DNA from: Isoperla grammatica
Taxonomy: Eukaryota; Arthropoda; Insecta; Plecoptera; Perlodidae
DNA length: 64,000 nt
NCBI GenBank assembly: GCA_945910005.1
Contig: CAMDTW010000562.1
Span: 68,501-132,500 of the forward strand
Direction: 5' to 3'
Shown here: one piece after another, positions 1-11,667 of the stretch
How the letters are laid out: the number at the start of each line of letters is the position of its first letter
How positions within the stretch are numbered: the first letter of the stretch is position 1
The notes under the pieces: generated by a model
What the model was told of the DNA's origin: nothing
Databases searched by the model: none
What the model saw: only the letters and a program-made list of their open reading frames with translations
Translations under genes and position numbers: made by a program

Positions 1-3000
1 GTATTGCCTGACTATCGTAAGCTACATGCATGTTGAGTCCATAAGCCATGTGACGTGGTGATGACGCGAGCTAGCCGATCAAGTGTATTGCCTGACTATC
101 GTAAGCTACATGCATGTTGAGTCCATAAGCCATGTGACGTGGTGATGACGCGAGCTAGCCGATCAAATGTATTGCCTGACTATCGTAAGCTACATGCATG
201 TTGAGTCCATAAGCCATGTGACGTGGTGATGACGCGAGCTAGCCGATCAAATGTATTGCCTGACTATCGTAAGCTACATGCATGTTGAGTCCATAAGCCA
301 TGTGACGTGGTGATGACGCGAGCTAGCCGATCAAGTGTATTGTCTGACTATCGTAAGCTACATGCATGTTGAGTCCATAAGCCATGTGACGTGGTGATGA
401 CGCGAGCTAGCCGATCAAGTGTATTGTCTGACTATCGTAAGCTACATGCATGTTGAGTCCATTAGCCATGTGACGTGGTGATGACGCGAGCTAGCCGATC
501 AAGTGTATTGCCTGACTATCGTAAGCTACATGCATGTTGAGTACATTAGCCATGTGACGTGGTGATGACGCGAGCTAGCCGATCAAGTGTATTGCCTGAC
601 TATCGTAAGCTACATGCATGTTGAGTCCATAAGCCATGTGACGTGGTATGACGCGAGCTAGCCGATCAAGTGTATTGCCTGACTATCGTAAGCTACATGC
701 ATGTTGAGTCCATAAGCCATGTGACGTGGTGATGACGTGAGCTAGCCGATCAAATGTATTGCCTGACTATCGTAAGCTACATGCATGTTGAGTCCATAAG
801 CCATGTGACGTGGTATGACGCGAGCTAGCCGATCAAGTGTATTGCCTGACTATCGTAAGCTACATGCATGTTGAGTCCATAAGCCATGTGACGTGGTGAT
901 GACGTGAGCTAGCCGATCAAATGTATTGCCTGACTATCGTAAGCTACATGCATGTTGAGTCCATTAGCCATGGGACGTGGTGATGACGCGAGCTAGCCGA
1001 TCAAGTGTATTGCCTGACTATCTAAAGCTCCATGCATGTTGAGTCCATAAGCCATGTGACGTGGTATGACGCGAGCTAGCCGATCAAGTGTATTGCCTGA
1101 CTATCTTAAGCTACATGCATGTTGAGTACATTAGCCATGTGACGTGGTGATGACGCGAGCTAGCCGATCAAGTGTATTGCCTGACTATCTTAAGCTACAT
1201 GCATGTTGAGTACATAAGCCATGTGACGTGGTATGACGCGAGCTAGCCGATCAAGTGTATTGCCTGACTATCTTAAGCTACATGCATGTTGAGTCCATTA
1301 GCCATGTGACGTGGTGATGACGCGAGCTAGCCGATCAAGTGTATTGCCTGACTATCTAAAGCTACATGCATGTTGAGTCCATTAGCCATATGACGTGGTG
1401 ATGACGCGAGCTAGCCGATCAAGTGTATTGCCTGACTATCTAAAGCTACATGCATGTTGAGTCCATTAGCCTTGTGACGTGGTGATGACGCGAGCTAGCC
1501 GATCAAGTGTATTGCCTGACTATCGTAAGCTACATGCATGTTGAGTCCATTAGCCTTGTGACGTGGTGATGACGCGAGCTAGCCGATCAAGTGTATTGCC
1601 TGACTATCTAAAGCTACATGCATGTTGAGTCCATTAGCCATATGACGTGGTGATGACGCGAGCTAGCCGATCAAGTGTATTGCCTGACTATCTAAAGCTA
1701 CATGCATGTTGAGTCCATTAGCCTTGTGACGTGGTGATGACGCGAGCTAGCCGATCAAGTGTATTGCCTGACTATCGTAAGCTACATGCATGTTGAGTCC
1801 ATTAGCCTTGTGACGTGGTGATGACGCGAGCTAGCCGATCAAGTGTATTGCCTGACTATCGTAAGCTACATGCATGTTGAGTCCATTAGCCATGTGACGT
1901 GGTAATGACGCGAGCTAGCCGATCAAGTGTATTGCCTGACTATCGTAAGCTACATACATGTTGAGTACATTAGCCATGTGACGTGGTGATGACGCGAGCT
2001 AGCCGATCAAGTGTATTGCCTGACTATCTAAAGCTACATGCATGTTGAGTACATTAGCCATGTGACGTGGTGATGACGCGAGCTAGCCGATCAAGTGTAT
2101 TGCCTGACTATCTAAAGCTACATGCATGTTGAGTACATTAGCCATGTGACGTGGTGATGACGCGAGCTAGCCGATCAAGTGTATTGCCTGACTATCTAAA
2201 GCTACATGCATGTTGAGTACATTAGCCATGTGACGTGGTATGACGCGAGCTAGCCGATCAAGTGTATTGCCTGACTATCGTAAGCTACATGCATGTTGAG
2301 TACATTAGCCATGTGACGTGGTGATGACGCGAGCTAGCCCATCAAGTGTATTGCCTGACTATCTAAAGCTACATGCATGTTGAGTACATTAGCCATGTGA
2401 CGTGGTATGACGCGAGCTAGCCGATCAAGTGTATTGCCTGACTATCGTAAGCTACATGCATGTTGAGTACATTAGCCATGTGACGTGGTATGACGCGAGC
2501 TAGCCGATCAAGTGTATTGCCTGACTATCGTAAGCTACATGCATGTTGAGTACATTAGCCATGTGACGTGGTGATGACGCGAGCTAGCCGATCAAGTGTA
2601 TTGCCTGACTATCTTAAGCTACATGCATGTTGAGTACATAAGCCATGTGACGTGGTATGACGCGAGCTAGCCGATCAAGTGTATTGCCTGACTATCTTAA
2701 GCTACATGCATGTTGAGTCCATTAGCCATGTGACGTGGTGATGACGCGAGCTAGCCGATCAAGTGTATTGCCTGACTATCTAAAGCTACATGCATGTTGA
2801 GTCCATTAGCCATATGACGTGGTGATGACGCGAGCTAGCCGATCAAGTGTATTGCCTGACTATCTAAAGCTACATGCATGTTGAGTCCATTAGCCTTGTG
2901 ACGTGGTGATGACGCGAGCTAGCCGATCAAGTGTATTGCCTGACTATCGTAAGCTACATGCATGTTGAGTCCATTAGCCTTGTGACGTGGTGATGACGCG

Positions 3001-4034
3001 AGCTAGCCGATCAAGTGTATTGCCTGACTATCTAAAGCTACATGCATGTTGAGTCCATTAGCCATATGACGTGGTGATGACGCGAGCTAGCCGATCAAGT
3101 GTATTGCCTGACTATCTAAAGCTACATGCATGTTGAGTCCATTAGCCTTGTGACGTGGTGATGACGCGAGCTAGCCGATCAAGTGTATTGCCTGACTATC
3201 GTAAGCTACATGCATGTTGAGTCCATTAGCCTTGTGACGTGGTGATGACGCGAGCTAGCCGATCAAGTGTATTGCCTGACTATCGTAAGCTACATGCATG
3301 TTGAGTCCATTAGCCATGTGACGTGGTAATGACGCGAGCTAGCCGATCAAGTGTATTGCCTGACTATCGTAAGCTACATACATGTTGAGTACATTAGCCA
3401 TGTGACGTGGTGATGACGCGAGCTAGCCGATCAAGTGTATTGCCTGACTATCTAAAGCTACATGCATGTTGAGTACATTAGCCATGTGACGTGGTGATGA
3501 CGCGAGCTAGCCGATCAAGTGTATTGCCTGACTATCTAAAGCTACATGCATGTTGAGTACATTAGCCATGTGACGTGGTGATGACGCGAGCTAGCCGATC
3601 AAGTGTATTGCCTGACTATCTAAAGCTACATGCATGTTGAGTACATTAGCCATGTGACGTGGTATGACGCGAGCTAGCCGATCAAGTGTATTGCCTGACT
3701 ATCGTAAGCTACATGCATGTTGAGTACATTAGCCATGTGACGTGGTGATGACGCGAGCTAGCCCATCAAGTGTATTGCCTGACTATCTAAAGCTACATGC
3801 ATGTTGAGTACATTAGCCATGTGACGTGGTATGACGCGAGCTAGCCGATCAAGTGTATTGCCTGACTATCGTAAGCTACATGCATGTTGAGTACATTAGC
3901 CATGTGACGTGGTATGACGCGAGCTAGCCGATCAAGTGTATTGCCTGACTATCGTAAGCTACATGCATGTTGAGTACATTAGCCATGTGACGTGGTGATG
4001 ACGCGAGCTAGCCGATCAAGTGTATTGCCTGACA
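1..4034. repeat. 84-bp satellite array, about 48 copies, with a higher-order duplication
   Basis: Head-to-tail units begin GTATTGCCTGACTATC and are 84 bp, or 83 bp where GGTGATGACG becomes GGTATGACG. The array runs off the left edge of the window, so its true length is unknown. It ends abruptly at about 4034, where the unit breaks after GTATTGCCTGAC. Units differ at a few diagnostic sites (CGTAAG/CTTAAG/CTAAAG; CCATAAG/CCATTAG/ACATTAG; CCATGTG/CCATATG/CCTTGTG). Each unit contains the palindrome ACATGCATGT and a GAGCTAGC motif. No open frame longer than about 60 codons runs through it. It is a non-coding satellite; function unknown. Confidence 0.97.
1111..4022. repeat. Higher-order duplication of a 1424-bp, 17-unit block within the 84-bp satellite
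   Basis: Rare variants recur at a constant offset of 1424 bp: GGTAATGACG at 1901 and 3325, TACATACATG at 1951 and 3375, GCCCATCAAG at 2337 and 3761, and the unit starts 1174 and 2598. The offset equals 17 units, four of them one base short. Copy 1 spans roughly 1111-2534 and copy 2 roughly 2535-4022. A smaller dimer duplication (offset 167 bp) is seen for GATGACGTGA at 731 and 898. This is a late segmental duplication, as expected from unequal exchange or replication slippage over many units. Confidence 0.9.
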
Positions 4035-4179
4035 ATCCGACGGCGCTCTAATTTGCTGCATGGCCAAGACAATGAATGGTTGCTTCCAGATTATTATGAT
4101 TTCAGTTTTTTTTTTTTTAAACAATGTTCAATAATCTTGCAAAATTTCTTAATCTACTTACGATTTTAAGAAGCGAAGG

Positions 4180-5843
4180 TGAAGTTGAAGGCGAAGCACG
4201 CACCTGCTTGACGGAAACAGTACGGGAAGCTGACGGCGAAGCACGCACCCGCTCGACGGAAACAGTACGGGAAGCTGAAGGCGAAGCACGCACCTGCTTG
4301 ACGGAAACAGTGCGGGAAGCTGAAGGCGAAGCACGCACCTGCTTGACGGAAACAGTACGGGAAGTTAAGGCGAAGCACGCACCTGCTCGACTGAAACAGT
4401 ACGGGAAGCTGAAGGCAAAGCACGCACCTGCTTGACGGAAACTGTGCGGGAAGCTGAAGGCGAAGCACGCACCTGCTTGACGGAAACAGTGCGGGAAGCT
4501 GAAGGCGAAGCACGCACCTGCTTGACGGAAACAGTACGGGATGCTGAAGGCGAAGCACGCATCTGCTTGACGGAAACAGTGCGGGAAGCTGAAGGCGAAG
4601 CACGCACCTGCTTGACGGAAACAGTACGGGAAGCTGAAGGCAAAGCACGCACCTGATTGACGGAAACAGTGCGGGAAGTTGAAGGCGAGGCACGCACCTG
4701 CTTTACGGAAACAGTACGGGAAGCTGAAGGCGAAGCACGCACCCGCTGACCGGAAACAGTAGGGGAAGTTTAAGGCGAAGCACGCACCTGCTTGACGGAA
4801 ACAGTGCGGGAAGTTAAGGCGAAGCATGCACCTGCTTGACGGAAACAGTACGGGAAGTTGAAGGCGAAGCACGCACCTGCTTGATGGAAACAGTACGGGA
4901 AGTTGAAGGCGAAGCACGCACTAGCTTGACGGAAACAGTACGGGAAGTTGAAGGCGAAGCACGCACCTGCTTGACGGAAACAGTACGGGAAGTTGAAGGC
5001 GAAGTACGCACCTGCTTGACGGAAACAGGACGAGAAGTTGAAGCCAAAGCACGCACCTGCTTGACGTACACAGTAGGAGAAGTTGAAGGCAAAGCACGCA
5101 CCTGCTTGACGTACACAGTACGGGAAGTTTAAGGCGAATCACGCCCCAGCTTGACGGAAACAGTAGGAAAAGTTTAAGGCGAAGCACGCACCTGCTTGAC
5201 GGAAACAGTAGGGGAAGTTTAAGGCGAAGTACGCACCTGCTTGACGGAAACAGTAGGGGAAGTTGAAGGCGAAGCACGCACCTGCTTGACGGAAACAGCA
5301 CGGGAAGTTGAAGCCAAAGCACGCACCTGCTTGATGGAAACAGTAGGGGAAGTTTAAGGCGAAGCACGCACCTGCTTGACGGAAACAGTACGGGAAGTTT
5401 AAGGCGAATCACGCCCCAGCTTGACGGAAACAGTAGGGGAAGTTTAAGGGGAAGCACACACCTGCTTGACGGAAACAGTAGGGGAAGTTTAAGGCGAAGC
5501 ACGCACCTGCTTGACGGAAACAGTAGGGGAAGTTTAAGGCGAAGCACGCACCTGCTTGACTGAAACAGTAGGGGAAGTTTAAGGCGAAGCACGCACCTGC
5601 TTGACGGAAACAGTAGGGGAAGTTTAAGGCGAAGCACGCACCTGCTTGACGGAAACAGTACGGGAAACTGAAGGCGAAGCACGCACCTGATTGACGGAAA
5701 CAGTACGGGAAGTTGAAGGCGAAGCACGCACCTGATTGACGAAAACAGTGCGGGAAGCTTAAGGCGAAGCACGCACCTGCTTGACGGAAACAGTACGGGA
5801 AGTTGAAGGCGAAGTATGCCACCTGATTGGCGGAAACAGTGCG
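4180..5843. repeat. 45-bp minisatellite, about 37 copies
   Basis: The unit contains GCGAAGCACGCACCTGCTTG followed by ACGGAAACAGTACGGGAAG; starts at 4191 and 4236 show the 45-bp period. Because 45 is a multiple of three, long open frames arise on both strands (plus-strand period GEARTCLTETVREAE; several minus-strand frames up to 315 codons at 4921-5868). The same DNA is open in many frames and has 44-bp units that break them, so I treat it as non-coding. Left units carry GAAGCTGAAG, middle units GAAGTTGAAG and right units GGGGAAGTTTAAG, showing local homogenisation of variants. Confidence 0.95.
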
Positions 5844-6401
5844 TCGCTCCCGGTACTCGAAGTGTCATGGTTTAGTTACTTTTAAAATGTAGCTTTTAAT
5901 TTACATTTTGACCGTACTGCTTTGCAAATAGAATTATTAAACAACTTACTAATTAAACTCTTTATTTCAGTACAACAACCGATCGAAATGTATTTGAATG
6001 AAAATGAAAAGTTGTATTCGTGTGCAAGCGATTGGTTCTAATCACATGGGAACTTTTATAACTATTGGGATACAACTTTTTTACAATTCTTTATTCCGAA
6101 TGAGTTTTTGTATAGCTTCATTACTAATGTACATATTAATTAGGGTAGGGCAGATTGTCTAAGGAGGTTTGGATGAAAATAAATATTGTACTCAAATTAT
6201 ATAAAATCTTGTACGCTTTGACTTGCGATGTCATAACGTAAACAAAGCTTGCTACGTTTTTGTAAGTCAATAAATCAATTAAATTGCTGTAAGTTTTTGA
6301 ATTGTGACTCTCATAATACAGTCACTATACGATTTTCGCCGTGTTCTTAAACATCAACAAGAATGTACATTATACAGCCACGGAGTATATCAACCTACTA
6401 G
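5844..6401. other. AT-rich single-copy spacer
   Basis: Between the 45-bp array and the 5S-headed SINE. It has no long open frame, no recognisable RNA gene and no internal repeats that I can see. Confidence 0.6.
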
Positions 6402-6524
6402 CCAACGGTTTAGTCGAGGTCGCTTAGCCGGTTCCCATACGAACACCGACGTTAAGCACCCTCGGGCTAGGTTAGGAGGCGGATGGGTGACCACTCGCCT
6501 CTGAAACACTATAGTTACCGTTGG
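6402..6524 (+). pseudogene. 5S rRNA-like sequence forming the head of a SINE
   Basis: The segment matches eukaryotic 5S rRNA over its internal promoter: ACCGACGTTAAGCACC at about 6445-6460 corresponds to box A (5S GAAGTTAAGCA) and GGATGGGTGACC at 6481-6492 to the box C start. CTCGGGCTAGGTTAG between them matches the CGTCGGGCCCGGTTAG block. The ends CCAACGGT (6402-6409) and ACCGTTGG (6517-6524) are exact reverse complements, like helix I, giving 123 nt against about 120 nt for 5S. The loop E and box C side (CCACTCGCCT) and the 5' third are divergent, so a functional 5S gene is unlikely. It most likely supplied a pol III promoter to the downstream element. Confidence 0.75.
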
Positions 6525-6815
6525 TTAGAGCAGATTGGAGGGTTCGAAAGCTTGTGTAACAGCTTCGTTCTTCTCGTCAACCGCTCGGCAGTCCAGGTTA
6601 GTGGAGGAACCTATATGACTGGTCAAAGTTACACCGTTCTTTCGGATGGGACGTAAAGCCGATGATTCCCTTGGTTCTTTTCGACAGGAGTAGGCTACGT
6701 GCCGGTGCCAGGCTGTCCCTCCTCCCTTCCTCATTATCATTCATCAATCATCACTCATCAGGCTAAAGAGGGCATTGTACCCTACACTGGCCTTAATTAC
6801 AATAAAATAAATAAT
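6402..6815 (+). mobile_element. 5S-headed SINE (SINE3-like), about 414 bp
   Basis: A 5S-like head (6402-6524) is followed by an unrelated body that includes TTCGGATGGGACGTAAAGCC (6641-6660), a motif style that recurs in invertebrate SINE bodies. The element appears to end in an A-rich tail (AATAAAATAAATAAT) near 6800-6815. SINE3 elements are known to be 5S-derived, transcribed by pol III and mobilised in trans by LINEs. I see no clear target-site duplication, so both boundaries are approximate. It has no coding capacity. Confidence 0.65.
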
Positions 6816-7255
6816 ATCAATCTACTGACCAATGTGGATTTTCTTGTGCTGATTACCCCTTCTCAATAGTTCTTTAAACTATTGTTCTCAAAATAGGTTA
6901 TTGAAGGTTATACTATGTATGAGATCCAATATTGATCAAGAAGAAAATAAAACTAATTACGAGCATTTCGCGCAGCTAGCCGGACAAACATAATATAGAC
7001 TCAATGGACCTCCCCGACATTGCGCTGTGTCGGCAAACAAGACGCAGCCGTGTCACACATCACACACGTCACGTTCACCCGCGTTCAAATAATTGCTCAA
7101 GACTTCTCTCCTTCGTTTGTTGGACTCCACCTTAAGTAATTGGAGACGGGTGCGATTTTTAAGACACGGCTATTGGAGTTGCTATCCGAACATTCAGGAA
7201 AATGAATGTAATGATGATCAGGGAATATCTACTCATAATACACATCACCACCAAT
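6816..7255. other. Spacer without recognisable features
   Basis: AT-rich sequence with a moderately GC-rich patch near 7000-7090. No gene or repeat is evident. Confidence 0.5.
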
Positions 7256-7591
7256 AGAGGTGGCTCAGCGGTAACAAGCAGAGCTCTAGTTCTGGGGGTC
7301 ACCAGTTCGATTCCGGCCATCGGCAATCCTGACTGAAGTTTTTGCCCAGAGGTTTTTCTCGGTCACAACAAGTCCTATACTTTCATTATATAATAGCCCT
7401 CGAACATTCATTCTCAACTATCCAAACACCCCTAAGAAAGGGTGCACATCAGGTAAAGCTGGTGTGAACCAACAACTCATAATGGGAATGCTGGGTAACA
7501 AGTCCTATATATAATAGCCCTCGGACATTAATTCTCAACTATCCAAACACCCCTAAGAAAGGGTGCACATCAGGTAAAGCTGGTGTGAACC
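7256..7591 (+). mobile_element. tRNA-headed SINE with duplicated tail
   Basis: TGGCTCAGCGGT at 7261-7272 fits a tRNA box A and AGTTCGATTCC at about 7306-7316 fits box B, with tRNA-like spacing. The body that follows (TGACTGAAGTTTTTGCCCAG) is not tRNA-derived. A tail module of about 95-103 bp, from ACAAGTCC to GGTGTGAACC, occurs twice (7368-7470 and 7498-7591); the first copy has 9 extra bases. This is consistent with a pol III SINE that suffered tail duplication. No target-site duplication was identified. Confidence 0.6.
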
Positions 7592-7976
7592 CTACAGCAC
7601 TGATTCTTATGAACAAGTATTATTCTATACATACATTGATACCATATTAAAGTTATTTTTCTTACGTTGGCATCATATTATTATTTATATTAATTTATTA
7701 AACTGTATAATATAGTAACTTGTATTATTTTTGAGAAAAATATTTGTTTCTTGAAAACAGTAAAATATAAATTAAAATTGAATTGGTTTTCATTCAGCTC
7801 TCACAGTATGAAGTATGATATTCAATTATATTCATGAACTGCTCAAGTAAAAATTAATAAAATTAATTCCATATTTTGGACTACATTTCCTATATATTAA
7901 GATTAATCCAGCTTTATGGATTATGTATGCAGATATGTAGATGTCAGATGTAATTCAAGTATGCCCCGACAGTTAA
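7592..7976. other. AT-rich spacer
   Basis: Very AT-rich sequence with no feature except AATCCAGCTTTATGGATTA at about 7906-7924, a motif that recurs near 8113 behind the first tRNA-like head. Confidence 0.5.
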
Positions 7977-7991
7977 GGGGGGGGGGGGGGG
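7977..7991. repeat. Homopolymer of 15 G
   Basis: Uninterrupted G run followed directly by a short TA tract. Its length should be treated as uncertain because homopolymers are error-prone in sequencing. Confidence 0.9.
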
Positions 7992-8009
7992 TTATATATA
8001 TATTTATAG

Positions 8010-8075
8010 AGGTCTGTGATGGAAAGAGCACCGGCACGTAGAGCTGGAAGACCTGAGTTCGATCTCCAGTGGGGG
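8010..8075 (+). pseudogene. tRNA-like sequence, Tyr(GTA)-like anticodon arm
   Basis: CCGGC/GCTGG (8031-8035 and 8043-8047) form a five-base anticodon stem around the seven-base loop ACGTAGA, whose central triplet is GTA (8038-8040). A T-arm GAGTTCGATCTC follows. There is no matching acceptor stem and the T stem has a mismatch, so it is a degenerate tRNA or a SINE head rather than a working gene. A closely related copy lies at 8311-8369. Confidence 0.5.
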
Positions 8076-8310
8076 TAAACGTTTACTACATGACAATACG
8101 ATTTTTGAAGCTAAATCCAGCTTTATGGATAGTGTATGAAGAGATAGTAATTGTAATTAAAGTTTTCTGGGGGTCGAAATCGGATCCTCCGGCTCTGTAC
8201 CGTACCGGTGCTTTTGCCAGGGCCGCGTGATTACCATAAAACATGAGGTCCTACAGCACAAAATGATAGCGGAAATGCAGTCTACTGTTAGTACGGCCAG
8301 GCGTCAACAA

Positions 8311-8369
8311 CTGCCAAGAGTACCGGTACGTAGAGCTGGAAGATCTGGGTTCGATTCCCAGTCGAGGCA
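8311..8369 (+). pseudogene. Second tRNA-like sequence, Tyr(GTA)-like anticodon arm
   Basis: The anticodon stem CCGGT/GCTGG (with G-T pairs) encloses ACGTAGA (triplet GTA at 8330-8332). The T arm CTGGG-TTCGATT-CCCAG is perfect. The 5' half does not form a D arm or an acceptor partner for the 3' TCGAGGC. It is clearly related to the copy at 8010-8075 and probably a SINE promoter region. Confidence 0.5.
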
Positions 8370-8535
8370 ATCTTTTAGTACAATTGCTATGTATCTTCAT
8401 ATATATATATATAATATAAGCATAGATATTAGTTGAGTAAGAAAGCTATTTGACCTTAACAATATATATCAATACTCACATTGATTTCAATATTCATATA
8501 TTATGATGGTATATAAGAGAGAATGTAAAGAACCG

Positions 8536-8618
8536 ACCCCGCTAGGAATTGACCCGGATCTCCTAATAATAACCCTCGTCCGACAAGTGGGAGACCTGGG
8601 TTTGATTCCCAGCGGGGT
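8536..8618. repeat. Palindrome built from two inverted tRNA 3' halves
   Basis: The right arm (about 8590-8618) has a perfect T arm, CTGGG-TTTGATT-CCCAG, followed by CGGGGTG and a T run. The left arm (8536-8563) is its near reverse complement, beginning ACCCCGCTAGGAATTGACCC. The two arms flank about 26 bases that include CCCTCGTCCGACAAG. A hairpin with a stem of about 28 bp and a few mismatches results. It could be two SINE heads in opposite orientation or a foldback event; it is not an intact tRNA gene. Confidence 0.55.
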
Positions 8619-8639
8619 GATTTTTTATGTCTTATATTC

Positions 8640-11600
8640 CATCATAATAGCCTCATAGTGGCTTACTGTAAAAACCGTATTTTATATGTATTGTATTGTG
8701 AATGATGTTACAGCTAGTTAATTAATGCAATGAATGTGTTTGTCTTGAGGTTTAACGTGGCGTGACTCAGTTTTTCTTTTGTCAAGTCAAGGACTACTAT
8801 GGTTAAACCGATCTGGTTTATTTTCGTATTCATGAAGGTTATCTCTCTCGGCAATTTTGCTCCCTAATCGATTTACTCATACGAAATGGAATGCTGTTGG
8901 GACTTATGCAACTTATTATGTAAATTAATCAAAAGGTGTGAATATGACTTAATGTCATTTGTCGTGTGTAAGCACCGTACACATAAATCTCATTTTCCGA
9001 ACAAGTCAATCGTTAACTTGGTTACCTGGTTTGCATGAGGAAAAAATAAGACCAACATCTAATATTCTTAGGGAATGGCGGCTACTTCAGACAAACTCGT
9101 ATAAGTGTAATCTCTTACAGAAGCTTTAGGTAGGAATTATGCTCAATTCTTTCTTTAATGCCAAACTTAAAAGGCTATTTTAATCTCTACTCAAGTCTTG
9201 TGAGGTCCATCATGTTATCCTTTATTTTTACCTCGAATAACTCCTGGCTAAACATCGGAATTTGTATTTGAATACATGTCTTATCACGTAACAACAATCT
9301 CCAACATAACTTTTCTAGGTAAGGTCCAGCGATGTGTTTTCAACATTCACACCAAGTAATGTGTTCCTTGGATCTTGTCAATCTTCAAGAGAATCTCTGC
9401 TAGTTTTATGGCTTATGATGTCCTCTCATAATGTGCTCAGTCTCACAGAAGCTGACCGGCTCCAGCCATGTTTCAGGAAGGAGCCTCCACTGATGGTTCG
9501 TCTGTCATCCCGTCATTAGTCAAAGATTATGTTCAAGTAATATTTCATCTCCATCGCTCTGCTAGAGTGAAGCTCCATGCTATTGAGCACCGTCCATCAT
9601 CTTGGGAGTCCAAGTCCAGCCACAACAACTGTGATCCGCTTAGAATTCTGAGCGAGGATGACGGACAGACCCCGAGTGGGAGCCACATGGAACAATCGAA
9701 AGTAATGTCTTAGAGATAAACATATGTTAAAACTCAAATTGAACCAAAGCATAACAATAGGTATACAAGAATCGGCGATTCACTAAATGCAAGTTTTTCT
9801 TACAAGACGAAGTTTTTCTTACTATGGCGCATCACTCTTTTTCTTCAAGCTTAATTTCATCAAATATTTTTATTCAAAATTTAATTTTTTTAACTCCTAA
9901 CCTCCAAAGCAGGCAAGAAACTAAAAAAATCATATCAATGCCCATCATGAGGAATTATGATGCATAAGTGTAAGAAGTTCCTATGCCCCAAAGAGAAAGA
10001 AGGAAAAATATTCACGAAATCTTTTAAATTTGATTTAGTCAAGTTGCTAAAACAATTATTTTATTATGAGAATTATGGGGAGTGATCACCCATGTTGCAG
10101 TAACAACCGAATTAAAACATAACTTATAACTTGTGGTGGCATCCACTGACCACGTGTGCGTGTGTGTGAGGGGGGGGGGGGGTCGCCTCCGGGCCACTTT
10201 GTATCCTCCCCATGGGGCCCAGTTTATTAGATTAGTTCAATCCATTATCCGAATGCAATCTCGTTGCCTCGCGTTTGATTCGATGCGTGATTGTGGTGAG
10301 TGCGCCGTGGTCTCGTCTGACAACAAACTGCTGGCGATCCAGGGTCCACGTCAATCGTACACGTGTCACGCGTCGTAATCTTGAGTGTTTAACAAGGACT
10401 TCGTTATTAATAATCGAAACTGTAAAAAAAGGATCAATAAAGGTTTCAAAATCCGGTCTTTATGGAAGAACGATCAAACTCCAATGCATTGTGGGGTAAA
10501 ACAACCAAAATCGGCTTGGAAGTCTCGGCAGGCTTTTAGTTGTATACATTTAGTTGAATACATTTATTAATAAGTAGTTAAGTTTGAATTTTGAATAACT
10601 GGACCTATAAACTAACAGCTGATATTATCATAACATTCATCAACGCAGATGTTATTTATTCAATATTTTAAGTGTTTGGTGACTTCAATAAGATGAGTCG
10701 TGATTAATCGGAGTTCGATCGGAGCTGAATAGTTAGTTCAAACGAAATGGAAAGGGCTTCAAAGAAAACATCAACAAAATGTGCAGAATGCGAGAAGCCA
10801 CGAGAAACGAAAAACTCAAAGATTGCAAACACAAACAATTGAAACGTTTTGATGCTGTTTCGGAAGCAGAATGAATATGCAAAACAAGTTTTTAGAATCA
10901 TTCAATTATTTGCCAATATATAAGTTTTTCATTCAATTATTATTACTGTTAGTATACATAATACATATTATACATAATAATATATAATAATTATTATTAT
11001 ATCTCTCCTGACATGCAGAAGTCCGGCATACAAAAAAGTTTTTTTATGTAATTAATGTGAATGTTTAACAACACAAATTATATTAATACAATACAAAATA
11101 TTACATCTTCTTTAAAAAATATGTTCATATCAATCAATCAATCATAACTTGAAAAAGTCTAGCGTATAAAAGTGTTCTTCAATTTAATTAATGCAGATTA
11201 ATATAAATAATTAATATTATGTTGCGTTCTTATGTTCTAGATTTCAACCAACCAATCCGTAGGCTTACGTGGAGAAGTCCAGAGTACAGAAGTATTTTTT
11301 AAATTAAATAACTATTGTATATATCTGCTTTCTCACGCTGTAGGCCTATGTTCACTTACCCTGCGGAAATCTGGATTTCTGCATGTAAAAATTGCCGACA
11401 AATACTTTAAAGTTGTCAAACTATAAAACACAATATAATAATATGCAATTCTAAATAATTTAGTGCTGTTTTACGATTTTTTTTTGTTCCAATATATAAA
11501 GAATTTAGCCTCAAAAAGTAATGTTTCAAAAATAAATGATATTTTTTTTTTTTTATTATTATGCGGCCCACAACTGGATCCGCCTCCTCGCAAAAAGTCA

Positions 11601-11660
11601 AATGTAATCGAATTTTAAAAAAATATTTTTAAATTCACGTTTATTTATTTACTGCTTACC
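8640..11660. other. 3-kb single-copy region without a supported gene
   Basis: Only short frames occur (61-81 codons at 9334-9519, 9468-9713 and 10133-10378), none resembling a protein family I recognise. The stretch 9300-9720 is less AT-rich than its surroundings and could hold an exon or a decayed element, but I see no supported splice structure. A run of 13 G lies at 10170-10182 after a TG-rich tract. The 10900-11300 part is strongly AT-rich. Confidence 0.5.
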
Positions 11661-11667
11661 TACCATT

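Noticed and set aside
4117..5868. Several long frames on both strands over the first 45-bp array
   Set aside because: Four or more mutually exclusive frames are open in the same repeat, and 44-bp units interrupt them.
6402..6524. Functional 5S rRNA gene
   Set aside because: Box A is near consensus, but the 5' third and the 3' half of box C are too diverged, and a SINE body with an A-rich tail follows instead of a T-run terminator.
9334..9713. Possible exon or retroelement remnant with frames of 61-81 codons
   Set aside because: The composition hints at coding, but I recognise no domain and see no consistent frame or splice signals.
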